From assembly GCA_003225515.1 (NCBI GenBank), contig QIAK01000073.1:1-20340 (forward strand): a stretch of 20,340 nt of DNA, written 5' to 3'. Under the pieces are notes generated by a model, which worked only from the letters and a program-made list of their open reading frames with translations, did no database searches and was not told where the DNA came from. Of this stretch, positions 1 to 7,027 are shown one piece after another. Source of the stretch: Acidobacteriota bacterium. GTDB taxonomy: Bacteria; Acidobacteriota; Terriglobia; Terriglobales; Acidobacteriaceae. Positions within the stretch are counted from its first letter, which is position 1, and each line of letters opens with the position of its first letter. The position numbers were made by a program, and so were the translations under genes.

Positions 1-1662
1 GGAATCCACTACGCACTGTGCGGATTTTTCGGCGCAAGCAGCAACAATCTTCTCAACCCGTCCACGTCCGAACAGTTCGCCATTGCGGTTACGAGCGTCG
101 AGAATACCGTCGCTGAAGAATACGAACATATCTCCGGGCTTCAGGCGGAACTTGAATTCGTCGTAGTCAGCCTCATCAAACAGACCGAGGGGCAAGCCCG
201 TAGCCTCAACCACTTCATTCTTGCCTCCGTGCACAAAAATGGGGCGTGGCAGTCCCGAGTTCGCAACGGTCAGGCTCCGCTGCTCGTCATCCCACACAGC
301 GTAAATAATAGAAACGAACTGCGCCTCGATCCGGCGCTCGGCTAACGAGAGATTCACAGCCGAGAGCATTTCTGCCGAGCCCGGCTCGATGGGAGCATGC
401 GAGCGAATGATTCCGCTCACCAGCGCCGCATAAATGGCCGCCGGGGCGCCCTTGCCGCTGACGTCGCCAATCACAATGCCCAGCCGCGACATCGAGTAGG
501 GAATGAAGTCATACAAATCGCCCCCGATAGCGCGAGCCGGAACGAACTTTGCCGCAACATCAAGGTGCGCGAGTTTCGGCGGCGTCTGTGGCAGCAGGCG
601 CCCCTGCAGTTCGCGCGCCAGCGCCAGATCGCGCTCTAAGCGGCGTTCTTGCCGCTCGATTTCCTCATACAACCGGGCGTTCTCAAGCGCGATTGCGATC
701 TGCGCGGCGAGAGTGGTCATGGTGCGTTTGTGTTCTTCGGTAAAAAATCCGCGGCGGGTATGCTCCAGATCGAGCACGCCTATGACTTTGCTCTTGTAGA
801 CGAGAGGAACCGCAAGTTCGGAACGGGTCTCAGGGTTGGCTTCAACGTAGCGCGCGTCTTTTGTAACGTCGGGGACGAGCACCGCCTGTTGGCTCAGCGC
901 CGCGTGCCCTACCAATCCGCGCCCCAAAGCAATTTCGTGCTTTAGATGAATATTCTCGTTGAAGCGTAGTGAGAATCGATGCTGCAGTTTTTCGCCCGCA
1001 GCATCGAGCATCAGGATGCTGAACATCTGGTAATCAATTAACCGGCGCACGAGTTCGGCGATCCGGCCCAGCAATTCGTCGAGATTCAGAATCGAGGTGA
1101 GTTCGCGTGCAATTTCGTTGAGCAGCAGCAAAATGCGTGCCTGCTTGGTGGTTCGCGTGTAGAGTTGGGCATTTTCAATGCCGGCCGCGATCCTCGACGC
1201 GACCAGGGTAAGTAGACGGACGTGCTCCTCGTTAAAGTAGCCAGGCTCCCGCGCTTCGATATCGATCACGCCGATAACTCTGTTCTTGGTGATCAGAGGT
1301 ATGGCGAGTTCGGAATGGACGTTGGCGACCGCCTCTATATACCGCGGATCCTTGGTCACGTCGTCGACCAGAACCGCTTGCCGGGATTGTGCCGCCTGCC
1401 CTGTTACTCCCTCGCCGACTTTGATTCGGCTCCGCTCGGTAAATTCTGGTGGATAGCCGACCTGAAAGCGGAAACGCAGTTCCTGGGTCTTTTCGTTGAG
1501 CAAAAGAATTGCGAAGATCTCATAGTCGATCACTTTGCGGACGACTTCGGCGACGCGGCGCACAGTCGTATCCAGATCAAGCGAAGTGGCCAGCACGTCG
1601 GCAACATCGAGCAGCAGCGCCTCGACTGGCAAGCGATCCGGTTTGGAAATGACAGAACCCAT
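1..1662 (-). CDS. GAF-GAF-SpoIIE (PP2C-type) serine phosphatase, C-terminus cut by window edge
   Basis: A cytoplasmic signalling phosphatase of the RsbU/SpoIIE type. Such enzymes usually dephosphorylate an anti-anti-sigma factor in a partner-switching pathway. I translated the 554 visible codons on the minus strand. Two GAF domains lie at about residues 20-165 and 180-330. They look like an internal duplication, with VTKDPRYIE/VTKDARYVE and HSELAIPL/RSELAVPL at matching places. A helical linker (about 330-360) leads into the PP2C domain. Metal-site motifs are intact: GGDLYD (380-385), GDVSGKG (399-405), NSGLP (468-472) and FSDGI (516-520). No transmembrane segment is visible, so sensing is probably cytosolic. 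The ATG at 1662 is preferred because it precedes the first GAF domain and lies 29 nt after the hpt stop, suggesting co-transcription. Only the extreme C-terminus is missing. The ligand of the GAF domains cannot be told from sequence. Confidence 0.9.
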   Translation of the reverse strand, partial: MGSVISKPDRLPVEALLLDVADVLATSLDLDTTVRRVAEVVRKVIDYEIFAILLLNEKTQELRFRFQVGYPPEFTERSRIKVGEGVTGQAAQSRQAVLVDDVTKDPRYIEAVANVHSELAIPLITKNRVIGVIDIEAREPGYFNEEHVRLLTLVASRIAAGIENAQLYTRTTKQARILLLLNEIARELTSILNLDELLGRIAELVRRLIDYQMFSILMLDAAGEKLQHRFSLRFNENIHLKHEIALGRGLVGHAALSQQAVLVPDVTKDARYVEANPETRSELAVPLVYKSKVIGVLDLEHTRRGFFTEEHKRTMTTLAAQIAIALENARLYEEIERQERRLERDLALARELQGRLLPQTPPKLAHLDVAAKFVPARAIGGDLYDFIPYSMSRLGIVIGDVSGKGAPAAIYAALVSGIIRSHAPIEPGSAEMLSAVNLSLAERRIEAQFVSIIYAVWDDEQRSLTVANSGLPRPIFVHGGKNEVVEATGLPLGLFDEADYDEFKFRLKPGDMFVFFSDGILDARNRNGELFGRGRVEKIVAACAEKSAQCVVDS

Positions 1663-1691
1663 TGGTCTTATGATAGCAGCCGCGCTCTCCG

Positions 1692-2243
1692 CTACTCTCG
1701 CGGCACTACGCAAATGTCCGCCAGATTTCGGTACTTCTCGGCATAATCCAAACCATAGCCGACCACGAATTCATCAGGAATCTTGAATCCGACATAATCC
1801 CCTTCGAGCGGCAACTTGCGTCGTGAAGGCTTGTCGAGTAACGCAGCGATCTTCAACGTACGCGGCTGGTGCGCCAGCAGCAGCTTCTTGAGTACGGTAA
1901 GAGTCAGGCCGGTATCGAGAATGTCTTCTACAACAATCACGTTCTTATCCTTCATCGACTGGTCTACGTCCTTGGTCAATTTCACTTCCCCAGTCGAGTC
2001 CCATCCACTTTTCAGTTCCTGAGTTGGGCTGGGACGGTTGCCATAACTGGAGACTCCGATGAAGTCGAACGTGCAGTCGAGTGCCACCTGACGCGCCAAA
2101 TCAGAAAGAAAAATAGCCGCACCTTTGAGTACGCCGACAAAAATAATGGATTGGCCCGCAAAGTCTTTCGTAATCTGCGCGCCGAGTTCGCTCACACGTG
2201 TGGCGATGTCTTGCCGGGAAATCAGCACCTTGAGTTCTGCCAT
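1692..2243 (-). CDS. hpt: Hypoxanthine phosphoribosyltransferase
   Basis: Purine salvage enzyme that transfers phosphoribose from PRPP to hypoxanthine or guanine, giving IMP or GMP in the cytosol. The 183-residue length is normal for bacterial Hpt. The PRPP-binding loop VIVVEDILDTGLT is at residues 102-114 with the acidic pair E106-D107 and D110-T111-G112. The SSYG flexible-loop motif is at 65-68, and the N-terminal FVGVLKGAAIFLSDL segment (35-49) is typical of the family. The ATG at 2243 gives a natural N-terminus, although no strong Shine-Dalgarno is visible before it. The gene lies directly upstream of the GAF-SpoIIE phosphatase on the same strand (29-nt gap). In other genomes hpt often neighbours tilS and ftsH, which are not seen here. 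Xanthine or other 6-oxopurine preference cannot be excluded. Confidence 0.95.
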   Translation of the reverse strand: MAELKVLISRQDIATRVSELGAQITKDFAGQSIIFVGVLKGAAIFLSDLARQVALDCTFDFIGVSSYGNRPSPTQELKSGWDSTGEVKLTKDVDQSMKDKNVIVVEDILDTGLTLTVLKKLLLAHQPRTLKIAALLDKPSRRKLPLEGDYVGFKIPDEFVVGYGLDYAEKYRNLADICVVPRE

Positions 2244-2253
2244 GGCGTTTCAT

Positions 2254-2281
2254 ATTAAACTAGGAATTGGGATAGCGTCAG
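2254..2281 (-). promoter_or_regulatory. Candidate sigma70 promoter of hpt
   Basis: Read on the minus strand, CTGACG (2281-2276) and TTTAAT (2259-2254) are separated by 16 nt and match the -35 and -10 consensus at 4/6 and 5/6 positions. Initiation about 7 nt downstream would leave a leader of only a few bases before the hpt ATG at 2243. That fits the absence of a clear ribosome-binding site there. By-eye call only. Confidence 0.3.
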
Positions 2282-2323
2282 TAATCGCAATCGGCTTTCG
2301 GAATGGAAGAAAGTGAAGGGCTT

Positions 2324-3028
2324 ATGGATCTGAATGGCATCAAACTGACGTGGCTGGGCCACGCCACTTTTCGCATTGAAACACCTGGCGGCAAGACGAT
2401 CATCATCGATCCCTGGATTATGGGCAATACCATAACTCCAGAGACCGAAAAAAAGGTGAAGAAGGTAGCCATCCTGCTGTGCACTCAAGGGCACGGGGAT
2501 CATATCGGCGACGCTGTAGAAATCTGTAGGCAACATAATCCCGTGGTGGTTGGGATCCCGGAACTATGCGGATGGCTAGGCAAGAAGGGCGTAAAACAAC
2601 TGGCCGAGATGAACAAAGGTGGTACCCAGACCGTTGGAGATATCAAAGTCACCATGGTTCACGCCGACCATTCCTGCGGTATTCAGGATGGTGATCAGAT
2701 GGTGTATGGCGGTGAAGCGTGCGGATACGTAGTCGAGTTCTCGAATGGTGTGAAGATTTATCACGCGGGCGACACAAACGTATTCGGCGACATGGCTATC
2801 ATTCGCGAGCTGTATTCGCCCGAGATTGTGATGCTGCCGATCGGCAATCACTACACGATGGGCCCGCGCGAAGCGGCATACGCCTGCAATCTACTGAAGC
2901 CAAAAACCGTCATCCCCATGCACTTCGGAACATTTCCTGTGCTTGTGGGCCGGCCAGGCGAGCTGCTAAAGCTGGCGCCTAGGGTTCAAGTGCTGGAGAT
3001 GAAGCCGGGCGTGACCGTGGCGAGCTGA
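2324..3028 (+). CDS. UPF0173-type metal-dependent hydrolase (metallo-beta-lactamase fold)
   Basis: A 234-residue cytoplasmic protein of the YtkL/UPF0173 metallo-beta-lactamase family; the substrate is unknown in this family. Family motifs are WLGHATFRIE (10-19), DPWIMGN (29-35), GHGDHIGDA (56-64), HADHS, HAGDTNVFGDM, PIGNHYTMGP and the terminal PMHFGTFPVL. The HxHxDH metal motif is altered: the segment reads TQGHGDH, so the first histidine is a glutamine (CAA codon). The other ligands are present. I chose the ATG at 2324 because GAAGGG lies three bases upstream and the family starts at this point. An in-frame ATG at 2303 would add seven residues without a ribosome-binding site. The gene is divergent from hpt and followed 52 nt later by an O-methyltransferase on the same strand. 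Confidence 0.88.
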   Translation: MDLNGIKLTWLGHATFRIETPGGKTIIIDPWIMGNTITPETEKKVKKVAILLCTQGHGDHIGDAVEICRQHNPVVVGIPELCGWLGKKGVKQLAEMNKGGTQTVGDIKVTMVHADHSCGIQDGDQMVYGGEACGYVVEFSNGVKIYHAGDTNVFGDMAIIRELYSPEIVMLPIGNHYTMGPREAAYACNLLKPKTVIPMHFGTFPVLVGRPGELLKLAPRVQVLEMKPGVTVAS

Positions 3029-3080
3029 AAAATCATAAGATCAGCGTGAATAAGAGCAGCGTAACTGGAAAGGGAAGGGC

Positions 3081-3755
3081 GTGACTCAATCGAAGAAAAA
3101 AGATTCGGCCACAAGTTGGCGGCATTACAACTTCACAACCGCGGGACCAGTGGATGATTATCTCTATTCCATGCTGCCCAAACGCGACGAAGTGCTGGCG
3201 GAAATGGAAGACTATGCCACCGCGCATAATGTTCCGATTGTCGGTCCGGCGGTGGCGCGGGTCTTGCAGCAACTCGCGATCATGATCAACGCTCGCACGG
3301 TCTTCGAACTGGGTTCGGCCATTGGATATTCGACACTCTGGTGGGCGCGGGCGGTTGGGGATGGTGGACAAGTAATTTATACCGACGGCGATTCTAAGAA
3401 TACCGAGCGCGCGCGCGGCTATTTCGCCCGTGCCGGACTCTCCAAGCGCATCACGCTGCATACTGGAGACGCGCTCGAATTTCTCTCTGAGCACAATCAG
3501 GAATACGACATTATTTTTAACGACGTCGATAAGGAGGATTATCCGAGAGTGCTGCACCTGGTGGCGCCAAGACTGCGCAAGGGCGGCCTGTTCATCACGG
3601 ATAATGTTCTGTGGAGCGGACGCGTTGCCGCAAAGAATCCAGATGCTACGACCAAAGCGATTCTTGAATTCAATCGCAAACTTTACGACGCAAAGCAGTT
3701 CTACACGACGATTCTGCCTATCCGAGATGGTCTCGCGGTCGCATTGAAAAAATAA
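3081..3755 (+). CDS. Class I SAM-dependent O-methyltransferase (caffeoyl-CoA OMT-like)
   Basis: A 224-residue member of the Methyltransf_3 (catechol/caffeoyl-CoA O-methyltransferase-like) family. The SAM-binding motif I is VFELGSAIGYSTLWWA (74-89). The acidic residue at motif II is in YTDGDSKN (100-107). The divalent-metal/catalytic cluster is NDVDKEDYP (147-155) with D148, D150 and K151, followed by TDNVLWSGRV (173-182), which carries the D-N pair. Family members methylate catechol-like hydroxyls on small molecules; the substrate here is unknown. The start is a GTG at 3081 preceded by AGGGAAGGG within 10 nt. It follows the UPF0173 gene by 52 nt and may be co-transcribed with it. Its TAA stop sits inside the stem of the terminator that serves the convergent yceI-like gene. 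Confidence 0.88.
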   Translation: MTQSKKKDSATSWRHYNFTTAGPVDDYLYSMLPKRDEVLAEMEDYATAHNVPIVGPAVARVLQQLAIMINARTVFELGSAIGYSTLWWARAVGDGGQVIYTDGDSKNTERARGYFARAGLSKRITLHTGDALEFLSEHNQEYDIIFNDVDKEDYPRVLHLVAPRLRKGGLFITDNVLWSGRVAAKNPDATTKAILEFNRKLYDAKQFYTTILPIRDGLAVALKK

Positions 3756-3780
3756 GCGCGCCGTTTTAGGCAGCGCGCTT
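3747..3780 (-). terminator. Intrinsic terminator at the end of the fluoride/bshB1/yceI unit
   Basis: The arms AAGCGCGC (3754-3761) and GCGCGCTT (3773-3780) form a perfect 8-bp stem with an 11-nt loop. On the minus strand the stem is followed by TTATTTTTT, the expected U-tract, about 20 nt after the yceI-like stop. On the plus strand no U-tract follows, so it acts mainly on leftward transcripts. It also overlaps the stop codon of the convergent methyltransferase gene. Confidence 0.75.
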
Positions 3781-3800
3781 CTGAAAGAAAGTCGGTCCGG

Positions 3801-4379
3801 TTATTTCGGGGGCTGGATCAGTTCCACGTCGATCGTGATGTCGATCTGGTCGCCCACCACGCCGGGAGCGGCAGTCAGACCGAAATCCTGGCGCGTAAGT
3901 TTAGCCGTTGCCGACGCGCCCACCCGCGTTATCCCCATCGCATCTTTAACCGGGGCTGACGGCCCCTCAACATCGAGAACTACTTCTTTGGTGACTCCAT
4001 GCATCGTCAGGTCGCCTGTCATCGCCAACTTCCCCGGGCCTGCGACTTTGGTGGACTTGGAATGAAAGGTAATGGTTGGAAACTTCGCTGCATCGAAAAA
4101 ATGCGGACTGCGGATATCGTTATCGCGCGCTTCCACCCGCGTATCCACCGAACTCACATCAATCGTAGCCTCAAGAGAATCCTTCGACGCGTCGGCAGGA
4201 TCATATTGAGCCGAGCCACTCACTTTGGTGAAAGCACCGCGCACGGTCGACACTCCAAGATGCCGTACAGCGAATTGTGCCGCCGTATGTTTAGGATCGA
4301 TCTGCCAGGTTGAAGCTTGTGCCACGGCCGTGGCTGTCAACGCCATTGCGGTGACGAGCGTAAAGACAAAACGGGACAT
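3801..4379 (-). CDS. YceI-family secreted lipid-binding-like protein
   Basis: A 192-residue exported protein of the YceI family, whose beta-barrel binds polyprenoid or amide-lipid ligands in characterised members. A clear signal peptide covers residues 1-22 (MSRFVFTLVTAMALTATAVAQA), with probable cleavage before STWQIDP. Family signatures follow: WQIDPKHTAAQFAVRHLGVSTV, GSAQYD, a DVSSVDTR-EARDNDIRSPHFFDAAKFPTI block, and a C-terminal DQIDITIDVELI strand. I prefer the ATG at 4379, where the signal peptide begins. An in-frame TTG at 4400 would overlap the GGGAGGA ribosome-binding sequence, which lies 13 nt before the ATG. The gene begins 40 nt after the bshB1-like gene and ends at a terminator, so it is the last gene of the unit. 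The ligand is unknown. Confidence 0.9.
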   Translation of the reverse strand: MSRFVFTLVTAMALTATAVAQASTWQIDPKHTAAQFAVRHLGVSTVRGAFTKVSGSAQYDPADASKDSLEATIDVSSVDTRVEARDNDIRSPHFFDAAKFPTITFHSKSTKVAGPGKLAMTGDLTMHGVTKEVVLDVEGPSAPVKDAMGITRVGASATAKLTRQDFGLTAAPGVVGDQIDITIDVELIQPPK

Positions 4380-4419
4380 ATTTACGAGTTTTCCTCCCAA
4401 TTATTTCAGTCTCACAATC

Positions 4420-5211
4420 CTAAATGGATTTGACCGGAATGGCCAACACGTCATCAACCAGGCCAACTTCTTTCTGCAGGAAGGGCTCGGCGTGAGTAAC
4501 GCCGCCGAGCATGCCGTAAAAGCGGGCCATGGCGTCGATGCGAGAGCGGATTTCAGCATGAGCGGGAAACAAATCCTTGCCTGCCTCCTGATCGCTGAAT
4601 TGCGTCTTATACGCGAGGATGGAGGCGAGTTTCTGCTCGAACTGGTCGCCGATATCGACGACGAACGTAGGCCGCACATCGTAATAAAGCGTAGCGTAGA
4701 TAATTTTGAACGGCCGGTGAGGAGGAAGAGGTTCTGTAGCGCCGGCGTCCCGACCGGGTTCCGCGTGGCTGAAAACTGACGACTGAGAGCTGAGAGCTAA
4801 TTTCCCCAGCCCCGCCAGAAAACACGCCTCATACCCGAGGACTGAAGCAGTGTAATGATCCGGATGCCGCCCCTTCCAGTACGGCAGAATTACCACGCTC
4901 GGGCGCGTCTCTCGAATGACGCTCCCAACTTTCAGCCGGTTTTCCCAGGTGTTCTCCACGCGGCCGTCGGGTATGTCGAGTGCGCGCCTCCAACTCACGC
5001 CAAGAATTTTAGCCGCATCGGCGGCCTCACGAGCCCGATCCTCGGCGCTGCCTCGCGTTCCCATCTCGCCCTGTGTCAGATCGAGGACGCCCGTGCGTTG
5101 CCCGCGTTGCGCGGCTTTCAGCAAAGTGCCGCCGCAGGTCTGCTCCACATCGTCGCGATGTGCGGCAATGGCAAGAATGTCCAGGGATTTAGCCAGCGGA
5201 AGGGAAGGCAT
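4420..5211 (-). CDS. bshB1: BshB1-like bacillithiol biosynthesis deacetylase (PIG-L/LmbE family)
   Basis: A zinc-dependent N-deacetylase of the PIG-L/LmbE fold that best resembles BshB1. BshB1 converts GlcNAc-malate to GlcN-malate in bacillithiol synthesis. The zinc motif is AHRDDVE (17-23), with arginine replacing the usual proline but H18, D20 and D21 kept. The second site is RHPDH (115-119). Other family features are LTQGEMGTRGS (45-55), VVDIGDQFEQK and AYKTQF. At 263 residues it is longer than usual (about 235). The excess is a low-complexity insert at about residues 139-164 between FLAGLGKL and PHRPFKIIY, encoded partly by a heptamer repeat. The ATG at 5211 begins one base after the DUF190 reading ends, so it is translationally coupled. 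A generic PIG-L deacetylase acting on another sugar is the alternative. Confidence 0.82.
   Translation of the reverse strand: MPSLPLAKSLDILAIAAHRDDVEQTCGGTLLKAAQRGQRTGVLDLTQGEMGTRGSAEDRAREAADAAKILGVSWRRALDIPDGRVENTWENRLKVGSVIRETRPSVVILPYWKGRHPDHYTASVLGYEACFLAGLGKLALSSQSSVFSHAEPGRDAGATEPLPPHRPFKIIYATLYYDVRPTFVVDIGDQFEQKLASILAYKTQFSDQEAGKDLFPAHAEIRSRIDAMARFYGMLGGVTHAEPFLQKEVGLVDDVLAIPVKSI
4771..4798. repeat. Heptamer tandem repeat inside bshB1
   Basis: Four consecutive 7-nt units on the plus strand: GAAAACT, GACGACT, GAGAGCT, GAGAGCT. All share GA at the start and CT at the end. The array lies in frame in the bshB1-like gene and encodes part of the residues absent from typical family members. 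Confidence 0.75.
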
Positions 5212-5212
5212 G

Positions 5213-5529
5213 TCAGTCGAGATTTCCCTGCTCGAGCACCACGTTCTCCCGCACCATCAGCCGGTGGGCCGCCATTTCTTTTAACGTGGGAAGCAAGCGG
5301 TTCACGTGCTCGTCATGATGATCACCGGCAGTTTGCCTCCGGTTTCGGCCAGGTGCGCGGTCTCAACTCGCTGCCGTCCCAGGAATCCTGCCACAGCGTG
5401 GATTGCTGTAGCCGCGTAGGCATTCTCCTGGCGCAGGTATTGCAGGATCTCCATATGCAGCGGCCGATGATGCCACTGGTCAGCTTCGTTCAAGTAGATC
5501 GTCACCTGCACGGCCATCGCGTTCGCCAT
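5213..5529 (-). pseudogene. DUF190-family protein with a single frameshift
   Basis: DUF190 proteins are small, PII-like in fold and commonly encoded beside crcB; their function is not established. From the ATG at 5529, one base after the crcB stop, the first reading frame gives VQVTIYLNEADQWHHRPLH and continues to LPVIIM. It then stops at a TGA at 5302-5304. The family's expected C-terminal half continues in another frame from about 5314: DEHVNRLLPTLKEMAAHRL, then a VRENVVLEQ segment, ending at a TGA at 5213-5215, one base before the bshB1 ATG. The span is 317 nt, so one inserted base (or two fewer) restores a continuous 105-residue protein. The break lies near 5311-5321 in a short ATGATGATC-like repeat. 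It could be a real mutation, a sequencing error or recoding. If the break is real the product is a 75-residue truncation. Confidence 0.8.
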
Positions 5530-5530
5530 T

Positions 5531-5905
5531 TTACAGCACCCGGGCCAGAGCCATGCCCGCGAGCGCGCCGCCGAGGCAGAGCAGGTTGTGGCTGAGGATG
5601 TTTGTGAGCATGAGCGCCCATTGGCCCTGTTGCAGGTACGCAATGGTTTCGAATGCATATCCTGAAAACGTTGTAAAAGATCCGCAAAAGCCGACCACGA
5701 CCAGCAATCGCCAGCGCGGGTCTATGAGTACACGTTCAGTTGTCCAGATAATGAAGAAGCCGACGATGAAACTGCCCAGGACGTTGATGATCAGAGTTCC
5801 GTAAGGGAAAATGGGACCAAACTCTCTGGCAGCAAGACGGCTCAGTAGAAAGCGCAGATTGGCGCCGAGAATTGCGGCGACGGATATAGCGAGAAAATCC
5901 TTCAC
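5531..5905 (-). CDS. crcB: CrcB/Fluc fluoride channel
   Basis: A 124-residue four-helix membrane protein that works as a dual-topology dimer exporting fluoride. Family hallmarks are a conserved asparagine in INVLGSFIVGF (40-50) and the central GFCGSFTTFSGYAFE motif (72-86) holding the TTFS break and the helix-3 glutamate. A basic/polar first helix with GANLRFLLSR (14-23) is also typical. It starts at a GTG at 5905. The ribosome-binding site GTAGGAG lies 7 nt upstream and is also the complement of the riboswitch's 3' strand. A fluoride riboswitch immediately precedes it, which fixes the function with high confidence. DUF190 begins one base after the crcB stop. Confidence 0.95.
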   Translation of the reverse strand: MKDFLAISVAAILGANLRFLLSRLAAREFGPIFPYGTLIINVLGSFIVGFFIIWTTERVLIDPRWRLLVVVGFCGSFTTFSGYAFETIAYLQQGQWALMLTNILSHNLLCLGGALAGMALARVL

Positions 5906-5987
5906 GATGGAGCTCCTACAAAAATGGTCTAAATTCTGTAGGAGTTATCAGCCTGAGTACCAGGCGGTTGTGGCGAACTCCATCGCC
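5906..5987 (-). ncRNA. Fluoride riboswitch (crcB motif) with translational expression platform
   Basis: Read on the minus strand, the aptamer spans 5987-5938. GGCG and CGCC form the pseudoknot, GGAGTT (P1 5' strand) pairs with AACTCC (P1 3' strand), and CCTG-GTACT-CAGG forms the hairpin. The conserved CTGATAACTCCTAC end is present. Downstream, GTAGGAG (5919-5913) is a perfect 7-bp complement of CTCCTAC (5944-5938) and contains the crcB Shine-Dalgarno. Without fluoride, CTCCTAC can mask it. With fluoride, CTCC is held in P1 and the site is freed. No U-tract is seen, so control is translational. Confidence 0.93.
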
Positions 5988-6054
5988 GTATTTAGCAGTT
6001 AAAGATCTTCTACCAGAGAAATCACAGTGGTCCAAGGTCCGACGCCCGAGTGCC

Positions 6055-6936
6055 TTACTTCTTCCGCTCAACCAAAAACCGCGCCAGTTCCTTGAGCATG
6101 TCCGCCTGTTCGCCGAAGCTGTCCAATTCCGCGAATGCTTCGTTCACCAGCGCATCGGCTTTTTGCTTTGACGCTTCCACTCCAAACAGTGCAGGATACG
6201 TTACTTTTTCCGACGCCGTGTCTTTTCCCGCGGTCTTTCCCAATTGCTCTGAGGTCTGGGTCACGTCGAGGACATCGTCCACAATCTGAAACGCCAATCC
6301 GATCGCAAGCCCGAAGCCGCGCAGCTTGGCAATCTGGCTGTCTTTTGCTCCAGAGTACAAGCCGCCGCTGACAAGGCTCGCCGTAATCAACGCCGCGGTT
6401 TTCGATCGGTGAATGTATTCCAGCATCTCCGCCGTCGGCCGGGTATGCTCCGCTTCCAGATCCACAACCTGCCCACCGATCATGCCCTCGATGGTTCCCG
6501 TGTCGTGGGCAATTTCTTCAATGATGCGCACGCGGGCTTCGGAGGGACATTTCAATCGCGCCAGCACCTCGTAGGCCTGGGTCTGGAGCGCATCTCCGGC
6601 CAGAATTGCGATGGCCTCGCCGAACACTTTGTGACAGGTGGGACGACCGCGGCGCAGATCGTCGTTATCGAGCGCGGGGAGATCGTCGTGAATCAGCGAA
6701 TAGGTATGCAGCATTTCGAGCGCTGCGCCCAGTTCTTCAATGCGCTCCGGCAACGATCCGGCCACCATGCGTCCCGCCTCAATGCAGAGCACGGGCCGCA
6801 GGCGTTTTCCGCCCGCAAACACGCTGTGGCGCATCGCTTTGTGGATCGACTCCGGATGCCGAGTCTCCAATGGAATCAGCCGGTCCAGTGCCGCGTCAGT
6901 GAGCTGCTGACCTTGTTCGAGAGTCTCGTTCAGCAT
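6055..6936 (-). CDS. ispA: Polyprenyl (farnesyl/geranylgeranyl) diphosphate synthase
   Basis: A trans-isoprenyl diphosphate synthase that condenses isopentenyl diphosphate with allylic diphosphates in the cytosol. The 293-residue protein has GGKRLRPVL (42-50) and the first Asp-rich motif DDLPALD (84-90) followed by NDDLRRGRP, including the two-residue insertion typical of bacterial type II FPP synthases. It also has a GGQVVDLEAE block and the second Asp-rich motif FQIVDDVLD (216-224) with LGKTAGKD. Chain length (C15 or C20) is not certain. I chose the ATG at 6936, where homology begins. The frame stays open to a TTG-type start near 7035, but that extension is low-complexity and overlaps a repeat element. 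Downstream is the fluoride riboswitch; xseB and a receiver-like gene lie upstream. xseB-ispA linkage is common in bacteria. Confidence 0.93.
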   Translation of the reverse strand: MLNETLEQGQQLTDAALDRLIPLETRHPESIHKAMRHSVFAGGKRLRPVLCIEAGRMVAGSLPERIEELGAALEMLHTYSLIHDDLPALDNDDLRRGRPTCHKVFGEAIAILAGDALQTQAYEVLARLKCPSEARVRIIEEIAHDTGTIEGMIGGQVVDLEAEHTRPTAEMLEYIHRSKTAALITASLVSGGLYSGAKDSQIAKLRGFGLAIGLAFQIVDDVLDVTQTSEQLGKTAGKDTASEKVTYPALFGVEASKQKADALVNEAFAELDSFGEQADMLKELARFLVERKK

Positions 6937-7027
6937 AAAGCAGTGAGTATAGCAAGGCCGCGGACGAGAATATCCGGACGATGAGGACGACGCACAAAGT
7001 AATGAGGACGCCGTAATTTTCCCCGAT

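Noticed and set aside
4855..5595. A 246-codon plus-strand open frame over bshB1, DUF190 and crcB
   Set aside because: All three minus-strand genes have clear family motifs. The plus-strand frame has none and is a by-product of GC-rich codon use.
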